A stretch of 64,000 bases of DNA, from positions 4,960,001 to 5,024,000 of the forward strand of contig NZ_CP027858.1 of the NCBI RefSeq assembly GCF_005519465.1, read 5' to 3'. The notes beneath the pieces were generated by a model, which was not told where the DNA came from, ran no database searches, and worked only from the letters and a program-made list of their open reading frames with translations. This stretch comes from Streptomyces clavuligerus (GTDB taxonomy: Bacteria > Actinomycetota > Actinomycetes > Streptomycetales > Streptomycetaceae). How positions within the stretch are numbered: position 1 is the stretch's first letter; each line of letters starts with the position of its first letter. Both the position numbers and the translations under genes were made by a program. Shown piece by piece: positions 33,424-40,754 of this stretch.

Positions 33424-34979
33424 CCGGAGCGAAGGTCCGCACCCTGGACCCCGGCCGCCCGTACGCCACCGCCGTCGCCGTCCGGGACGGCCTGATCGCG
33501 ACGGTCGGCGAGGACCGCGACGCACCCGCGTGGCAGGGCCCCCGCACCCGGGTCCTCGACCTCGGCGGCGCCACGCTCACCCCCGGGTGGGCCGACGCCC
33601 ACAGCCACCCCGTCTGGGGACTCGACATCGCCGACGGAACGGACCTCTCCGGCGTCACCGACCTGGCGGGGCTGCGGGCCGCCCTGCGCACCGCCGACCG
33701 GCGCGAGGGCTGGATCCTCGCCCACGGCCTCGACCACAACGCCTTCGGCGGCCGGCCCGTCCACCACGCCCTGATCGAGGAGGCGGCACCGGGCGTCCCC
33801 GTCTTCGTCCGGCTGTACGACGGGCACTCCGCGCTCGCCAGTGAACGGGCGCTGCGCCTCGCCGGAATCGACGGGCCGCGCGCCTTCACGCAGCGGGCGA
33901 GCGTGGTGTGCGACCCGGACGGCCGCCCCACCGGGCATCTCGTCGAGCACGCCGCGATGGATCTGGTCACGGCGGTGCTGCCGCGCACCCCGGACGCGGA
34001 ACGCGCGGGCCGCCTCGCCGGGCTGCTGACGGACATGGCGGCGACCGGGCTGACCTCCGCCCAGGTCATGGACCTCGGCGGGGACGCGCTGCGGCTGCTC
34101 CCGGCGATCGAGGACGGGGGCGCCCTGCCGCTGCGGCTGCGGCTCTCGCCCTGGTGCATGCCGGGCGCCGACGCCGAGGAGCTGGCGGAGCTGATCGCCC
34201 TTCAGCGGGTGCGGGGGCGCGACTGGTACATCGGCGGGGTGAAGTTCTTCATGGACGGCACCGTCGAGGGCGGCACCGCGTGGCTGGACCACCCCGACTG
34301 CCACGGCCAGGGCACCGAGGCGTTCTGGCCGGACCCCGAGGCGTACAGCGCGGCCGTACGGGTGCTGCACCGGGCGGGCGTCCCGACGGCGACCCATGCG
34401 ATCGGGGACGCCGCCGTGCGGCATGTCCTGGACACGGTGGAGTCCCTGCCGGGCCGCGCGGACGGCCCGCGCCACCGGATCGAACACATCGAGACGGTGC
34501 CGGACGGCCTCGTCGGACGGTTCGCCGCGCTCGGGGTCGTGGCCTCGATGCAGCCGCCGCACGCCGCGTACACCCGGGCCGACCATGGCGACGAGTGGTC
34601 CCGCCGGCTGGGCGGCGAGCGCGCCGGGCGGGCCTGGCGCTGCCGCGCCCTGCGGGACGCGGGCGCGGTGCTGGCCCTGGGCTCGGACTGGCCCATCGCC
34701 CACTACGACGCCCGCCAGGTACTGGCGACGGCCCGCAGCCCCCGGGGCGCCTCCCCCGCCCCCGGCCTCACCGGCCTGATGGCCCTGGAGGGCGTCACCT
34801 CCCACGCGGCCCTCGCGGCGGCCGAGGAACGGACCGCGGGCCGCATCGCCCCCGGCTTCCGCGCCGACCTCACCGCGCTCGCGGTCGACCCGGCCGAGGC
34901 CCCGTCGGACGAGATCGCGGACGCGCCGGTCGTCCTGACGGTGGCCTCCGGCCGGGTGACGTCGGGGGGTGGGGGGTAG
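33399..34979 (+). CDS. YtcJ-like metal-dependent amidohydrolase
   Basis: A 526-residue enzyme of the amidohydrolase_3 branch. The metal and catalytic positions are visible: DAHSHP near the N terminus, GVKFFMDGTVEGGTAW with the bridging Lys, ATHAIGDAA, HRIEHIE and GSDWPI. Such enzymes hydrolyse amides, formamides or related C-N bonds, and the substrate cannot be predicted. The GTG start has a GAGGAG site 6 nt upstream, inside the 3' end of the permease gene. The Gly-rich end SGGGG is unusual but still in frame. Confidence 0.87.
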   Translation: MSAADIVLTGAKVRTLDPGRPYATAVAVRDGLIATVGEDRDAPAWQGPRTRVLDLGGATLTPGWADAHSHPVWGLDIADGTDLSGVTDLAGLRAALRTADRREGWILAHGLDHNAFGGRPVHHALIEEAAPGVPVFVRLYDGHSALASERALRLAGIDGPRAFTQRASVVCDPDGRPTGHLVEHAAMDLVTAVLPRTPDAERAGRLAGLLTDMAATGLTSAQVMDLGGDALRLLPAIEDGGALPLRLRLSPWCMPGADAEELAELIALQRVRGRDWYIGGVKFFMDGTVEGGTAWLDHPDCHGQGTEAFWPDPEAYSAAVRVLHRAGVPTATHAIGDAAVRHVLDTVESLPGRADGPRHRIEHIETVPDGLVGRFAALGVVASMQPPHAAYTRADHGDEWSRRLGGERAGRAWRCRALRDAGAVLALGSDWPIAHYDARQVLATARSPRGASPAPGLTGLMALEGVTSHAALAAAEERTAGRIAPGFRADLTALAVDPAEAPSDEIADAPVVLTVASGRVTSGGGG

Positions 34980-34988
34980 CCGGGGGTT

Positions 34989-35260
34989 CGTCGGCTTGCG
35001 CGTGAGGTTTTCCGTGGGGTGCGGGGTCCGTCCTCAAACGCCGGACGGGCTTAATTTTGCTCGGGTCACCCGTCGGGTGCGGGATGTGGGGGCCTCCGGG
35101 CTCGACTCCTCAGGGCCGGCAGACCGGGCGTCCGACGTCTGGACGCGGGTGATTCTCCGCCGGTCCCTTCCGGGGACGACCCTGCACCCCCCACCACGGG
35201 GAGACGGCCGCCCGGGTGCGGGGGACGTATCCGAGTCGTGCGGGTGCGCCTGGGTGGTTG
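34989..35260 (+). repeat. Long inverted repeat, left arm of accessory island
   Basis: About 270 bp that recur in inverted orientation at 41613-41883 with roughly 93 percent identity by eye. The outer 70 bp (including TCCTCAAACGCCGGACGGGC) belong to a repeat family common in Streptomyces intergenic regions, and a diverged copy is at 30917. The inner 200 bp (GCCTCCGGGCTCGACTCC onward) are seen only in these two arms. No convincing gene is encoded. The arms bracket a 6.3-kb lower-GC gene cluster. Confidence 0.93.
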
Positions 35261-35279
35261 TTCCGGGGCCGTCTCCCTG

Positions 35280-35429
35280 TCAGGCGGGGAGGTGGAGTGT
35301 TTTGAGGTCGCCGACGACTCCGGAGGCGATCATCCCTATGGATATGGCCCACAGGGAGAGGATGATGACGGTGGCGAGCAGGGGGGTTTTCTTGCTCCGG
35401 CGGTGCATCGGGTCCTTCCGGCGGTGCAT
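35280..35429 (-). CDS. 49-residue single-span membrane protein
   Basis: Reads MHRRKDPMHRRSKKTP, then a hydrophobic span LLATVIILSLWAISIGMIAS and a short tail ending LHLPA. MHRR is repeated, giving two possible starts 21 nt apart. The first is preceded by AGGAA 8 nt upstream. It is too small for family assignment. It is the first gene inside the left repeat arm and is probably made from a promoter near the 35464 hairpin or by read-through from the genes upstream. Confidence 0.6.
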   Translation of the reverse strand: MHRRKDPMHRRSKKTPLLATVIILSLWAISIGMIASGVVGDLKTLHLPA

Positions 35430-35463
35430 GGGTGTGTTCCTGGTTGGGGGTTGTGGTGGGGTG

Positions 35464-35499
35464 GCCGCCCGGGTGCCGGTGCTGGGGCACCCGGGCGGC
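35464..35499. terminator. Strong 14-bp stem-loop
   Basis: GCCGCCCGGGTGCC and GGCACCCGGGCGGC are perfect arms around an 8-nt loop, followed on the plus strand by TCTTT. It lies between the Cys-rich gene and the small membrane protein gene. Confidence 0.85.
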
Positions 35500-35539
35500 T
35501 CTTTGGCCCGTCCTGGTGCGGGGGTCGGGGCGGGCCCTT

Positions 35540-35561
35540 CCCGCCCTTGCGGGTGGGCGGG
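35540..35561. terminator. 7-bp stem-loop after the Cys-rich gene
   Basis: CCCGCCC and GGGCGGG flank an 8-nt loop 9 nt beyond the stop of the Cys-rich gene. It is a likely terminator of that two-gene unit. Confidence 0.6.
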
Positions 35562-35569
35562 GGTTCGGG

Positions 35570-35734
35570 TCAGCCGTGTTCGGGCCGGTGGCAGCGGCAG
35601 GCGCAGGGTGGTGGGGGTTCTTCACCGGTCTGGTCGGACGGCGGTGGGGTGGTCTCGCAGAGTTCGCAGGCGTCCATCCGGCACGCGAGGGTGACGCGCA
35701 GCCGTTTGCGGGGCCGTTCGGCGAGGGCTTTCAC
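35570..35734 (-). CDS. 54-residue Cys/His-rich protein
   Basis: The GTG start overlaps the stop of the preceding gene (GTGA). The product has a basic helix (KALAERPRKRLRVTLACRM), then DACELCE and CACRCHRPEHG. The six cysteines and the histidines suggest a zinc site. No known family was recognised. The 4-nt overlap implies coupled expression with the upstream 92-residue protein, also cysteine-containing. Confidence 0.6.
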   Translation of the reverse strand: MKALAERPRKRLRVTLACRMDACELCETTPPPSDQTGEEPPPPCACRCHRPEHG

Positions 35735-36009
35735 GAGATGCCCGGCTCCGCCGGACTGGTGGCGCCCGTGTGGAGCAGTTTGGTGGTGACCTGCTGGAAG
35801 CTGTGGTGCCCCGTGGCCGCCGCGTGACCGAGGGCCCAGGCGGCGAACTCCGCGAGCGGCGGCCCGAGCGGCGACTGCTCCTCGCACTCGGTGCACTCGA
35901 CCACCCGGACAGTGGGCGCACCCTCCACAGGCGTGAGCGCCGGGCTGATGTCGGCTGCTCCGAAAGGGATCGTGGTGTGCTGCTTCGTCATGTTGGCGGT
36001 GCTTTCCAT
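35731..36009 (-). CDS. Small DUF7848-like protein
   Basis: A 92-residue protein (ATG at 36009; an internal ATG at 35991 is also possible). It has VVECTECEEQSPLGPPLAEFAAWAL, then HAAATGHHSFQQV. The C-x2-C ... W ... H ... GH..F layout resembles the short zinc-finger-like DUF7848 proteins found next to regulators in Streptomyces. That match is by memory and tentative. It diverges from the HTH/TPR regulator gene, with 127 nt between them. Confidence 0.6.
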   Translation of the reverse strand: MESTANMTKQHTTIPFGAADISPALTPVEGAPTVRVVECTECEEQSPLGPPLAEFAAWALGHAAATGHHSFQQVTTKLLHTGATSPAEPGIS

Positions 36010-36079
36010 GTATTTACCGGTCACGCAACGATGATGAAAGCGCACGCCCTTGTCGTGCCAGGCCATGCAGCGGTCACGG

Positions 36080-36098
36080 GTGGCCATGTGGCGGCCAC
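36080..36098. promoter_or_regulatory. Candidate operator between divergent island genes
   Basis: GTGGCC and GGCCAC are separated by 7 nt, midway between the divergent starts at 36009 and 36137. It could bind the HTH regulator encoded at 36137. The match is short, so confidence is low. Confidence 0.3.
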
Positions 36099-36136
36099 GG
36101 AGGGGAACAGGTGGCGGAAGGCGCCAGACTGATCGC

Positions 36137-37387
36137 ATGAGCCGTAACGACGCTCTCCGCGCCGCACGGCTTCGACGCGGCTGGCGCACCGTCGAAGCTG
36201 CTGCCAGGGCACTCCAAGAGCATGGCCAGAGGCTCTTGGACGATCCGCACTTCACTGTGTCCGCTCGCACCTGGCGGAGGTGGGAGGGCGACCGCCCGGG
36301 GTGGCCACCGGAAGAGACCGCGATAGTTCTTCATGATGCGCTGGGGCACTGGCCTGAAGATCTCGGTTTCACCACACCGTCCGGTTGGACCAGGCCCGAG
36401 CACCACCAGGAGCACGATGTGAGACGCCGTTCCTTCATGTCTGTCACCGCTGCCGCGCTCATTCCCGGACCTGTTGTTTCCCAGCATGTTGATCCTGCTC
36501 TGGTCACTTACTTCCAGGAACAGTTGGAGGGCCACTACCGGGCAGACATGTTGCTGGGTCCTCATGACCTCATCGGCACTGTCTCTGCGCAGTACCAGCT
36601 CATCGACAAGCTGGTGCGGTCAGCGAAAGGCGAGATCCGCAGTGGTCTTCTCCGTGTCGGAGCCGCATACGCCGCCTTGGTGGGGTGGCTCTATCAGGAC
36701 GCCGGGGACATGGCGGGTGCCTCGTTCTGGAGGGGAGTGACTCAGGAGATGGCTATACGTTCCAGGGACCTCCACCTGATCGGCTACTCATTGGTGAATC
36801 AGGCTCAGGTGCGCACAGATTTGAAGGATGGTCAGGCCGCAGTTGATTTGTGTGAGGCCGCGCTCGAAAATGCGGATCGGCTGACTCCAAAGGTTCGCGT
36901 CATGGCCATACAGCAGTGTGCTCACGGCGCGAGCCTGATGGGTGACCGGTCAGCCGTGGACCGTCTCATCGACGAGGCGGACAGGATTCTTCCTCGGGTG
37001 GACGATGATCTGCCATGGGGTAATGCGTGCCGCAGAACGCCTGCTTACCTGGAGGTTCAGCGTGCCACGTGCTATGGCCAGCTGGGGCTGGGGGCCGAGG
37101 CCATGGGCTTGTGGAATCAGGTACTCGCTGTTGTGCCGCAGGCGGCCCGGCGTGATCGTGGGGTGTACCTTGCCCGGCACGCTACGGCCGCAGCCGTAGC
37201 GGGGGAGCCGGACCAGGCCCTGGAGATCGCGCGACAGGTCACGGTGATCGCGGCGGAAACTCGGTCGGCGCGCATGATTCGCGAACTGAGCACTCTGGAA
37301 CGCGTGATGCGACCGTGGCACGATGCCACGATCGGCCGGGAGCTGATCGAAGTGCTCACTCCTGTGGCCATGGTCGAAGGGAGCTGA
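36137..37387 (+). CDS. HTH/TPR-like regulator of the island
   Basis: A 416-residue protein. The N-terminal 70 residues form an XRE-like DNA-binding part (MSRNDALRAARLRRGWRTVE ... VSARTWRRWEGDRPGWPPEE). After RRRSFMSVTAAALIPGP the remaining 270 residues are helical repeats of TPR type (LVGWLYQDAGDMAGASFWRG, GYSLVNQAQVRTDLKDGQAA, ATAAAVAGEPDQALEIA). This is the layout of RRNPP/Streptomyces TPR regulators that sense a small ligand or peptide. GC content and codon use are lower than in the flanking core genes. It ends 2 nt before the PCD-like gene, so they form an operon with the NUDIX gene. Confidence 0.82.
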   Translation: MSRNDALRAARLRRGWRTVEAAARALQEHGQRLLDDPHFTVSARTWRRWEGDRPGWPPEETAIVLHDALGHWPEDLGFTTPSGWTRPEHHQEHDVRRRSFMSVTAAALIPGPVVSQHVDPALVTYFQEQLEGHYRADMLLGPHDLIGTVSAQYQLIDKLVRSAKGEIRSGLLRVGAAYAALVGWLYQDAGDMAGASFWRGVTQEMAIRSRDLHLIGYSLVNQAQVRTDLKDGQAAVDLCEAALENADRLTPKVRVMAIQQCAHGASLMGDRSAVDRLIDEADRILPRVDDDLPWGNACRRTPAYLEVQRATCYGQLGLGAEAMGLWNQVLAVVPQAARRDRGVYLARHATAAAVAGEPDQALEIARQVTVIAAETRSARMIRELSTLERVMRPWHDATIGRELIEVLTPVAMVEGS

Positions 37388-37925
37388 CTGTGTCGGACAA
37401 GGTGCCACTCGGCGAAGAGGAGATCGAGGTGGCATTGCGTGAGGCGCCAGGGTGGAATCGCGTGGGGAAGGAAATCACCCGTACCTACAGCATCAGGTAT
37501 CACGGTGGTATTGCCATGATTGTCCATGTCGCGGATATTGAACGGCTCATCGGGCACCATGCCGACATCGACCTCCGATGGGGGAGTATTCGATTCGGTA
37601 TCACCACACACGATGTCGGTCATAAGCTCACCGGCGCGGACTTCGATCTCGCCCGCCGTATCGACGCCATCGCCGCAGCCCACGGGGCCACGCCGGTGGA
37701 TAACTGATATGGGTGCCAAGCGGACGCGGAGGATCGGCTACTGGAAGGACCCGGAGGCCCCCGAGCCGACGAGCCGTAGGACCTCCGCGTCGGTGTTCGC
37801 CCGCGATGAGGCAGGCCGCTTGCTACTCCTGCGGCGTGTGGACAACGACCTGTGGACCATTCCGGCCGGCGGTGTGACGAGAGGCGAAACGGTCGGTGAG
37901 GCCGATGTCCGGGAATGCCGTGAGG
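37371..37925 (+). repeat. 555-bp direct duplication, copy 1
   Basis: Identical in layout to 40755-41309 at a constant offset of 3384 bp, without indels and with about 20 to 25 substitutions. It covers the last codons of the HTH/TPR gene, the whole PCD-like gene and the first half of the NUDIX gene. It ends abruptly inside the Nudix box after CCGTGAGG. Confidence 0.93.
37390..37707 (+). CDS. Pterin-4a-carbinolamine dehydratase-like protein, copy 1
   Basis: A 105-residue protein with the PCD/DCoH signature: VADIERLIGHHADIDLRWGS, then ITTHDVGHKLTGADFDLARRID. The three active-site histidines of PCD (HH and TH) are kept, though the usual HHP proline is Ala. PCD dehydrates 4a-hydroxytetrahydrobiopterin, or acts as a protein partner (DCoH) of transcription factors. 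There is no aromatic amino acid hydroxylase here, so the role may differ. GTG start, 2 nt after the regulator stop. ATG of the NUDIX gene follows 1 nt after its stop. Confidence 0.82.
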   Translation: MSDKVPLGEEEIEVALREAPGWNRVGKEITRTYSIRYHGGIAMIVHVADIERLIGHHADIDLRWGSIRFGITTHDVGHKLTGADFDLARRIDAIAAAHGATPVDN

Positions 37926-37926
37926 G
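37709..37926 (+). pseudogene. Truncated NUDIX hydrolase
   Basis: Begins like the intact copy at 41093 (MGAKRTRR.GYWKDPEAPEPTSR). It stops resembling a NUDIX protein inside the Nudix box, after VRECRE. The intact gene continues ETGLEVEV, whereas here the frame runs into unrelated GC-rich sequence. The catalytic REUXEEXGU core is lost, so it cannot be an active NUDIX enzyme. Confidence 0.88.
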
Positions 37927-37954
37927 ACGCACTACAGCCGTAGCCGCACAGCGG

Positions 37955-37985
37955 CCCCGCTTCCCTCGACGGGCAGGGAGCGGGG
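37955..37985. terminator. Bidirectional hairpin after the broken NUDIX gene
   Basis: CCCCGCTTCCCT and AGGGAGCGGGG pair with one bulged base around a CGACGGGC loop. It separates the rightward broken operon from the leftward HicA-like pair and likely terminates both. Confidence 0.78.
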
Positions 37986-37998
37986 CTGTCTGCTGCTG

Positions 37999-38325
37999 TC
38001 AGAAGGCCGGGTCGTCCTCCAGCGGTGGCGGCGGGGGGACGACAGCGGGGGTCCACATGCCGTTCTCGTCCAGTGCGATGTGGTCCAGTTTGACGCTGCG
38101 GACGAGGACGCCGGGCAGCTCCTCGAAGCGTTCCAGGGTGTCCGCGATGGCTGCGGTGAGGGTTTCGGCGCGGACGACGCAGAGGAAGCCTGCGTAGCCT
38201 GGCCCCTCGACCAGGCCCAGGCCCCCTTCGTGGAAGCGGTCGAGGTGGTCCAGGGTGTTGGACTGCTCCTCGGTGAGGGGGGCGCTCAGCACGAGGTCGA
38301 AGTGCCAGGCCGGGTGGTCAGGCAC
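37999..38325 (-). CDS. Partner protein of the HicA-like gene (possible antitoxin)
   Basis: A 108-residue acidic protein, VPDHPAWHFDLVLSAPLTEE, with FHEGGLGLVEGPGYAGFLCV and TLTAAIADTLERFEELPGV and a Pro-rich end. The pattern (beta strand FDLVL, acidic helices, AI..AI-type repeat, VRSVKLD strand) resembles a family of about 100 residues that pairs with HicA-like genes in actinobacteria. The GTG start overlaps the HicA-like stop by 8 nt, so expression is coupled. An upstream TTG (38355) would lengthen it by 10 residues. A toxin-antitoxin role is inferred. Confidence 0.65.
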   Translation of the reverse strand: MPDHPAWHFDLVLSAPLTEEQSNTLDHLDRFHEGGLGLVEGPGYAGFLCVVRAETLTAAIADTLERFEELPGVLVRSVKLDHIALDENGMWTPAVVPPPPPLEDDPAF

Positions 38326-38542
38326 AGGTGCGGTGGGTGTTGGTGAATTTGTCAATCTTGTTCGCCTCGTCTCCGTTGCTTCGGGGGGTGCATGAGATAC
38401 GTACGAACTGGGTGCAGGGGCAGCAGACCAAGGCGCCCCAGTTGTGGCCGTTCTGCTTCCGCGTCACTTTGAGTCCGACTTTCTCCGCGCGCTTCAGCGC
38501 CGCTTCAACGTCCTTCTTCGGGTGCTTGTCCCCAAGTGGCAT
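38318..38542 (-). CDS. HicA-like small RNA-binding protein
   Basis: A 74-residue basic protein: DKHPKKDVEAALKRAEKVGL, then KQNGHNWGALVC, then VRISCTPRSNGDEANKIDKF. It has the HicA-type double-stranded-RNA-binding layout, with the GH.W motif carrying the histidine expected of an mRNA-cleaving HicA toxin. Two Cys pairs (CCPC and two others) are extra. It forms a two-gene unit with the overlapping downstream gene. No known HicB-type antitoxin is present, so it may be a variant system. Confidence 0.65.
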   Translation of the reverse strand: MPLGDKHPKKDVEAALKRAEKVGLKVTRKQNGHNWGALVCCPCTQFVRISCTPRSNGDEANKIDKFTNTHRTCA

Positions 38543-38820
38543 GGTCGTACGTCTACTGCCCCCTCGGGGGCCCGAACGGTTCTTCAGCGCCTGGTCCACC
38601 CGAACGAGCGAGACAGGGTCTTGTGAACGCAGAATGCCCCACCGACCGCCCCGGACAGAGGAGGCTGGTGGGGCTTATTGGGGATCAGCCGTTCAGTACG
38701 TCTCTCAGTCGCGCGGCTCCCTTTCCGTCGAAGACGGCGATGCCGCAGTAGATTCGATCCGAGTTCGGTAGACGGGCCGAATCCGCGCGATCAGTTGACC
38801 GGTGATCACGTAGACACCTG

Positions 38821-40069
38821 TCAGCGCACCAGTTCCATGCCCCTGACCAGGTAGGACAGAGCGGATGCCTGAGATGGAACACCCGTGCGCGCGAGATCGG
38901 CGACCGTCGCGCGCGCCATGGGGTCTCCGAATACGTAATGGGGCGCGTCCGCTGCGGCGGCGCGGAGCTTGGTGACGGCGGACGCGGCCCGTCCCATCCG
39001 GCGCAGCGCCCGTGCCTCGTCGATCGCGTAGTGAGTCCGCCGCTCCCTGCTGGGGACGGCGGGGATGTCGACGTCGGGCACACTGTTCAGTCCGGTGTCC
39101 GGCTGGTCGACCTCCACGCCCACCTCGGCGGCGTGCACGGCGACCGTGCCCCGGCCGAAGACGGTCTGCGAGTCCACGTCGTAGAAGGCCGGTCCGAGGC
39201 GGTCGGCGTCCTCCAGCGCGGCGGCGATCCGCGCCCAGGCGTCCGGGCCCTGGCTGGCCCGGGCGTGGGCGACGGCGCACCGAAGGTGCAGCGCGCCCCG
39301 GAGGGAGACGGCTTGGGCCATCGGCCGCCGGACTGTGGCCAGCGGCTCCAGGTCGCGGAGTGCCGCGTCCGCGACCACCAAGGCCTCGCCGAGGGACGCT
39401 TGGTGCAGCAGAGCGCCGCATCGGTCCCACGCGACAGCCGCTTTCGCGAGGGGGTCGTCCAGGGCGGCTGCCGCCCCGGCCGCCACTTCGGCAGCGGACC
39501 ATGCCAGGTCTGGGTAGCCCAAGCAGTTCAGGCACATGCGGGCTGTGCGTGCGGCATCGACCATCAGCCTCAGCGCTTCCGCGCGTGCCGGTCCGTCGGT
39601 AACGAGGACGGCGGTGTTCAGGTCCTCGATCATCGAGGGCAGAAGGGTGGCGAGACGTGGGAGGTTCGCTGCCTGCCGGGCCCGGTTGGCCTCCCACGAA
39701 GCGGTATGGAGAGCATCTGCGGCAGGCGGCTGCCCCTGGGGCCTGAGACCCGGATGACCCGAAAGGATCAGCCCGGCCCGGCGGAGCGCGGAGCGCGGAG
39801 CGCAGCGCGGGGATGTGCGCGTGGGCGATCGCCCCGTTGTGCTGGAGACGGTACGGCTGTCCGAGCAGCCAGACGACATCCACGTCGCACTGATCAGCGA
39901 TGGCCGTGATGACCGAGTACCGATCCAGGGGCTGGCGGCCACTCTCCACGTTGGCCATCCAGGACTCCGTGCGGCCGAGGAAGTCGGCGAGCTGCACCTG
40001 CGAAAATCCGGCGGCGGTACGAGCGATGCGCACACGCGTGCCGATGTGGTCAGCGTCGTAAGAAGGCAT
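38821..40069 (-). pseudogene. HTH/TPR regulator broken by a 7-bp repeat expansion
   Basis: The N-terminal part (ATG at 40069) reads MPSYDADHIGTRVRIARTAA, then an XRE helix-turn-helix (LADFLGRTESWMANVESGRQ), and continues to HAHIPALRSALR. The rest (RRAGLILSGHPGLRPQG ... SQASALSYLVRGMELVR) is in another frame. Between them lies CGCTCCG repeated three times. With two copies the frames join to give ALRSALRRAGLILSG, the sequence expected for this family, and a protein of about 413 residues. So the gene is either off through slippage (phase-variable) or freshly mutated, unless the third copy is a sequencing error. Confidence 0.85.
39782..39802 (-). repeat. 7-bp tandem repeat, three copies
   Basis: CGGAGCG on the plus strand is repeated exactly three times (CGCTCCG on the coding strand). 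A change by one copy shifts the reading frame of the regulator gene that contains it. Confidence 0.95.
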
Positions 40070-40082
40070 AATGTCGCTCTCC

Positions 40083-40105
40083 GTTCTGACTTGGACACTC
40101 AGAAC
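40083..40105. promoter_or_regulatory. Candidate operator of the broken regulator
   Basis: GTTCTGA and TCAGAAC are perfect arms with a 9-nt spacer, placed 14 nt upstream of the regulator start and 85 nt upstream of the divergent NUDIX start. A second short inverted repeat (TCCCTC/GAGGGA near 40110-40128) follows. An HTH regulator site is likely. Confidence 0.5.
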
Positions 40106-40190
40106 GTACTCCCTCCCCTGAGAGGGAAACCGACGAAGCGCTTCCGCTGACGCAGGGACACTTTCGGTGTTTCGGGAGCCGGGATTCCCC

Positions 40191-40745
40191 ATGGAGAGGT
40201 CGACGGCGGTGTCCGAGTGGATCAACCACGGTGAGCGGATGGTGTACGAGAACCGTTGGGTGCGGGTCGCGATGGCGGACGTGGAACTGCCCGATGGGCG
40301 GCACCTCGACCACACTGTGATCCGGCTCAGGCCAGTCGCCGTCGCCGCTGTCGTCAACGATGCGAATGAGGTGCTGCTGCTGTGGCGGCACCGGTTCATC
40401 ACCGGGGCGTGGGGATGGGAGCTGCCCTCCGGTGGAACCGGTGAGGGCGAGGACCCGGCGGCGGCAGCGGCCCGGGAGTTCGAGGAGGAGACCGGGTGGC
40501 GGCCTGGTGCGATGCGGCTGCTGATGGCGGTCGATCCGATGCCCGGGATCTCCACCTCCCATCACCGGATCTACTGGGCGGAGGGCGCTGAGCGGGTGAG
40601 CGAGCCCAGGGACGCGTTCGAGTCGGCAGGTCGGGAATGGATGCCACTGACCCGGGTACCGGAGCTGGTGCTGCGCGGGGAGATCCGATCGGCGAACACC
40701 GCCGCAGCGCTGCTCATGCTCCACCAGATGCGAGGACCCAAGTAG
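40191..40745 (+). CDS. NUDIX hydrolase (ADP-ribose pyrophosphatase-like)
   Basis: A 184-residue NUDIX enzyme. The Nudix box, from GGTGEGEDP through REFEEETGW, is complete with the catalytic glutamates. The ERMVYENRWVRVAMADVELP start and DHTVIRLRPVAVAAVV region resemble ADP-ribose or nucleoside-diphosphate-sugar pyrophosphatases. ATG chosen; a GTG 24 nt upstream is possible. It diverges from the broken HTH regulator and precedes the second PCD-like gene by 28 nt, so it may be part of the same transcript. Confidence 0.88.
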   Translation: MERSTAVSEWINHGERMVYENRWVRVAMADVELPDGRHLDHTVIRLRPVAVAAVVNDANEVLLLWRHRFITGAWGWELPSGGTGEGEDPAAAAAREFEEETGWRPGAMRLLMAVDPMPGISTSHHRIYWAEGAERVSEPRDAFESAGREWMPLTRVPELVLRGEIRSANTAAALLMLHQMRGPK

Positions 40746-40754
40746 CCACCGCTG

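Noticed and set aside
35110..35625. Protein-coding gene within the left inverted-repeat arm
   Set aside because: The reading frames are not kept between the two arms beyond short stretches, and composition is Arg/Pro-rich noise.
38821..40069. Programmed ribosomal frameshift in the HTH/TPR gene
   Set aside because: A third exact copy of a 7-bp repeat fully explains the shift. No slippery heptamer with downstream pseudoknot is evident.
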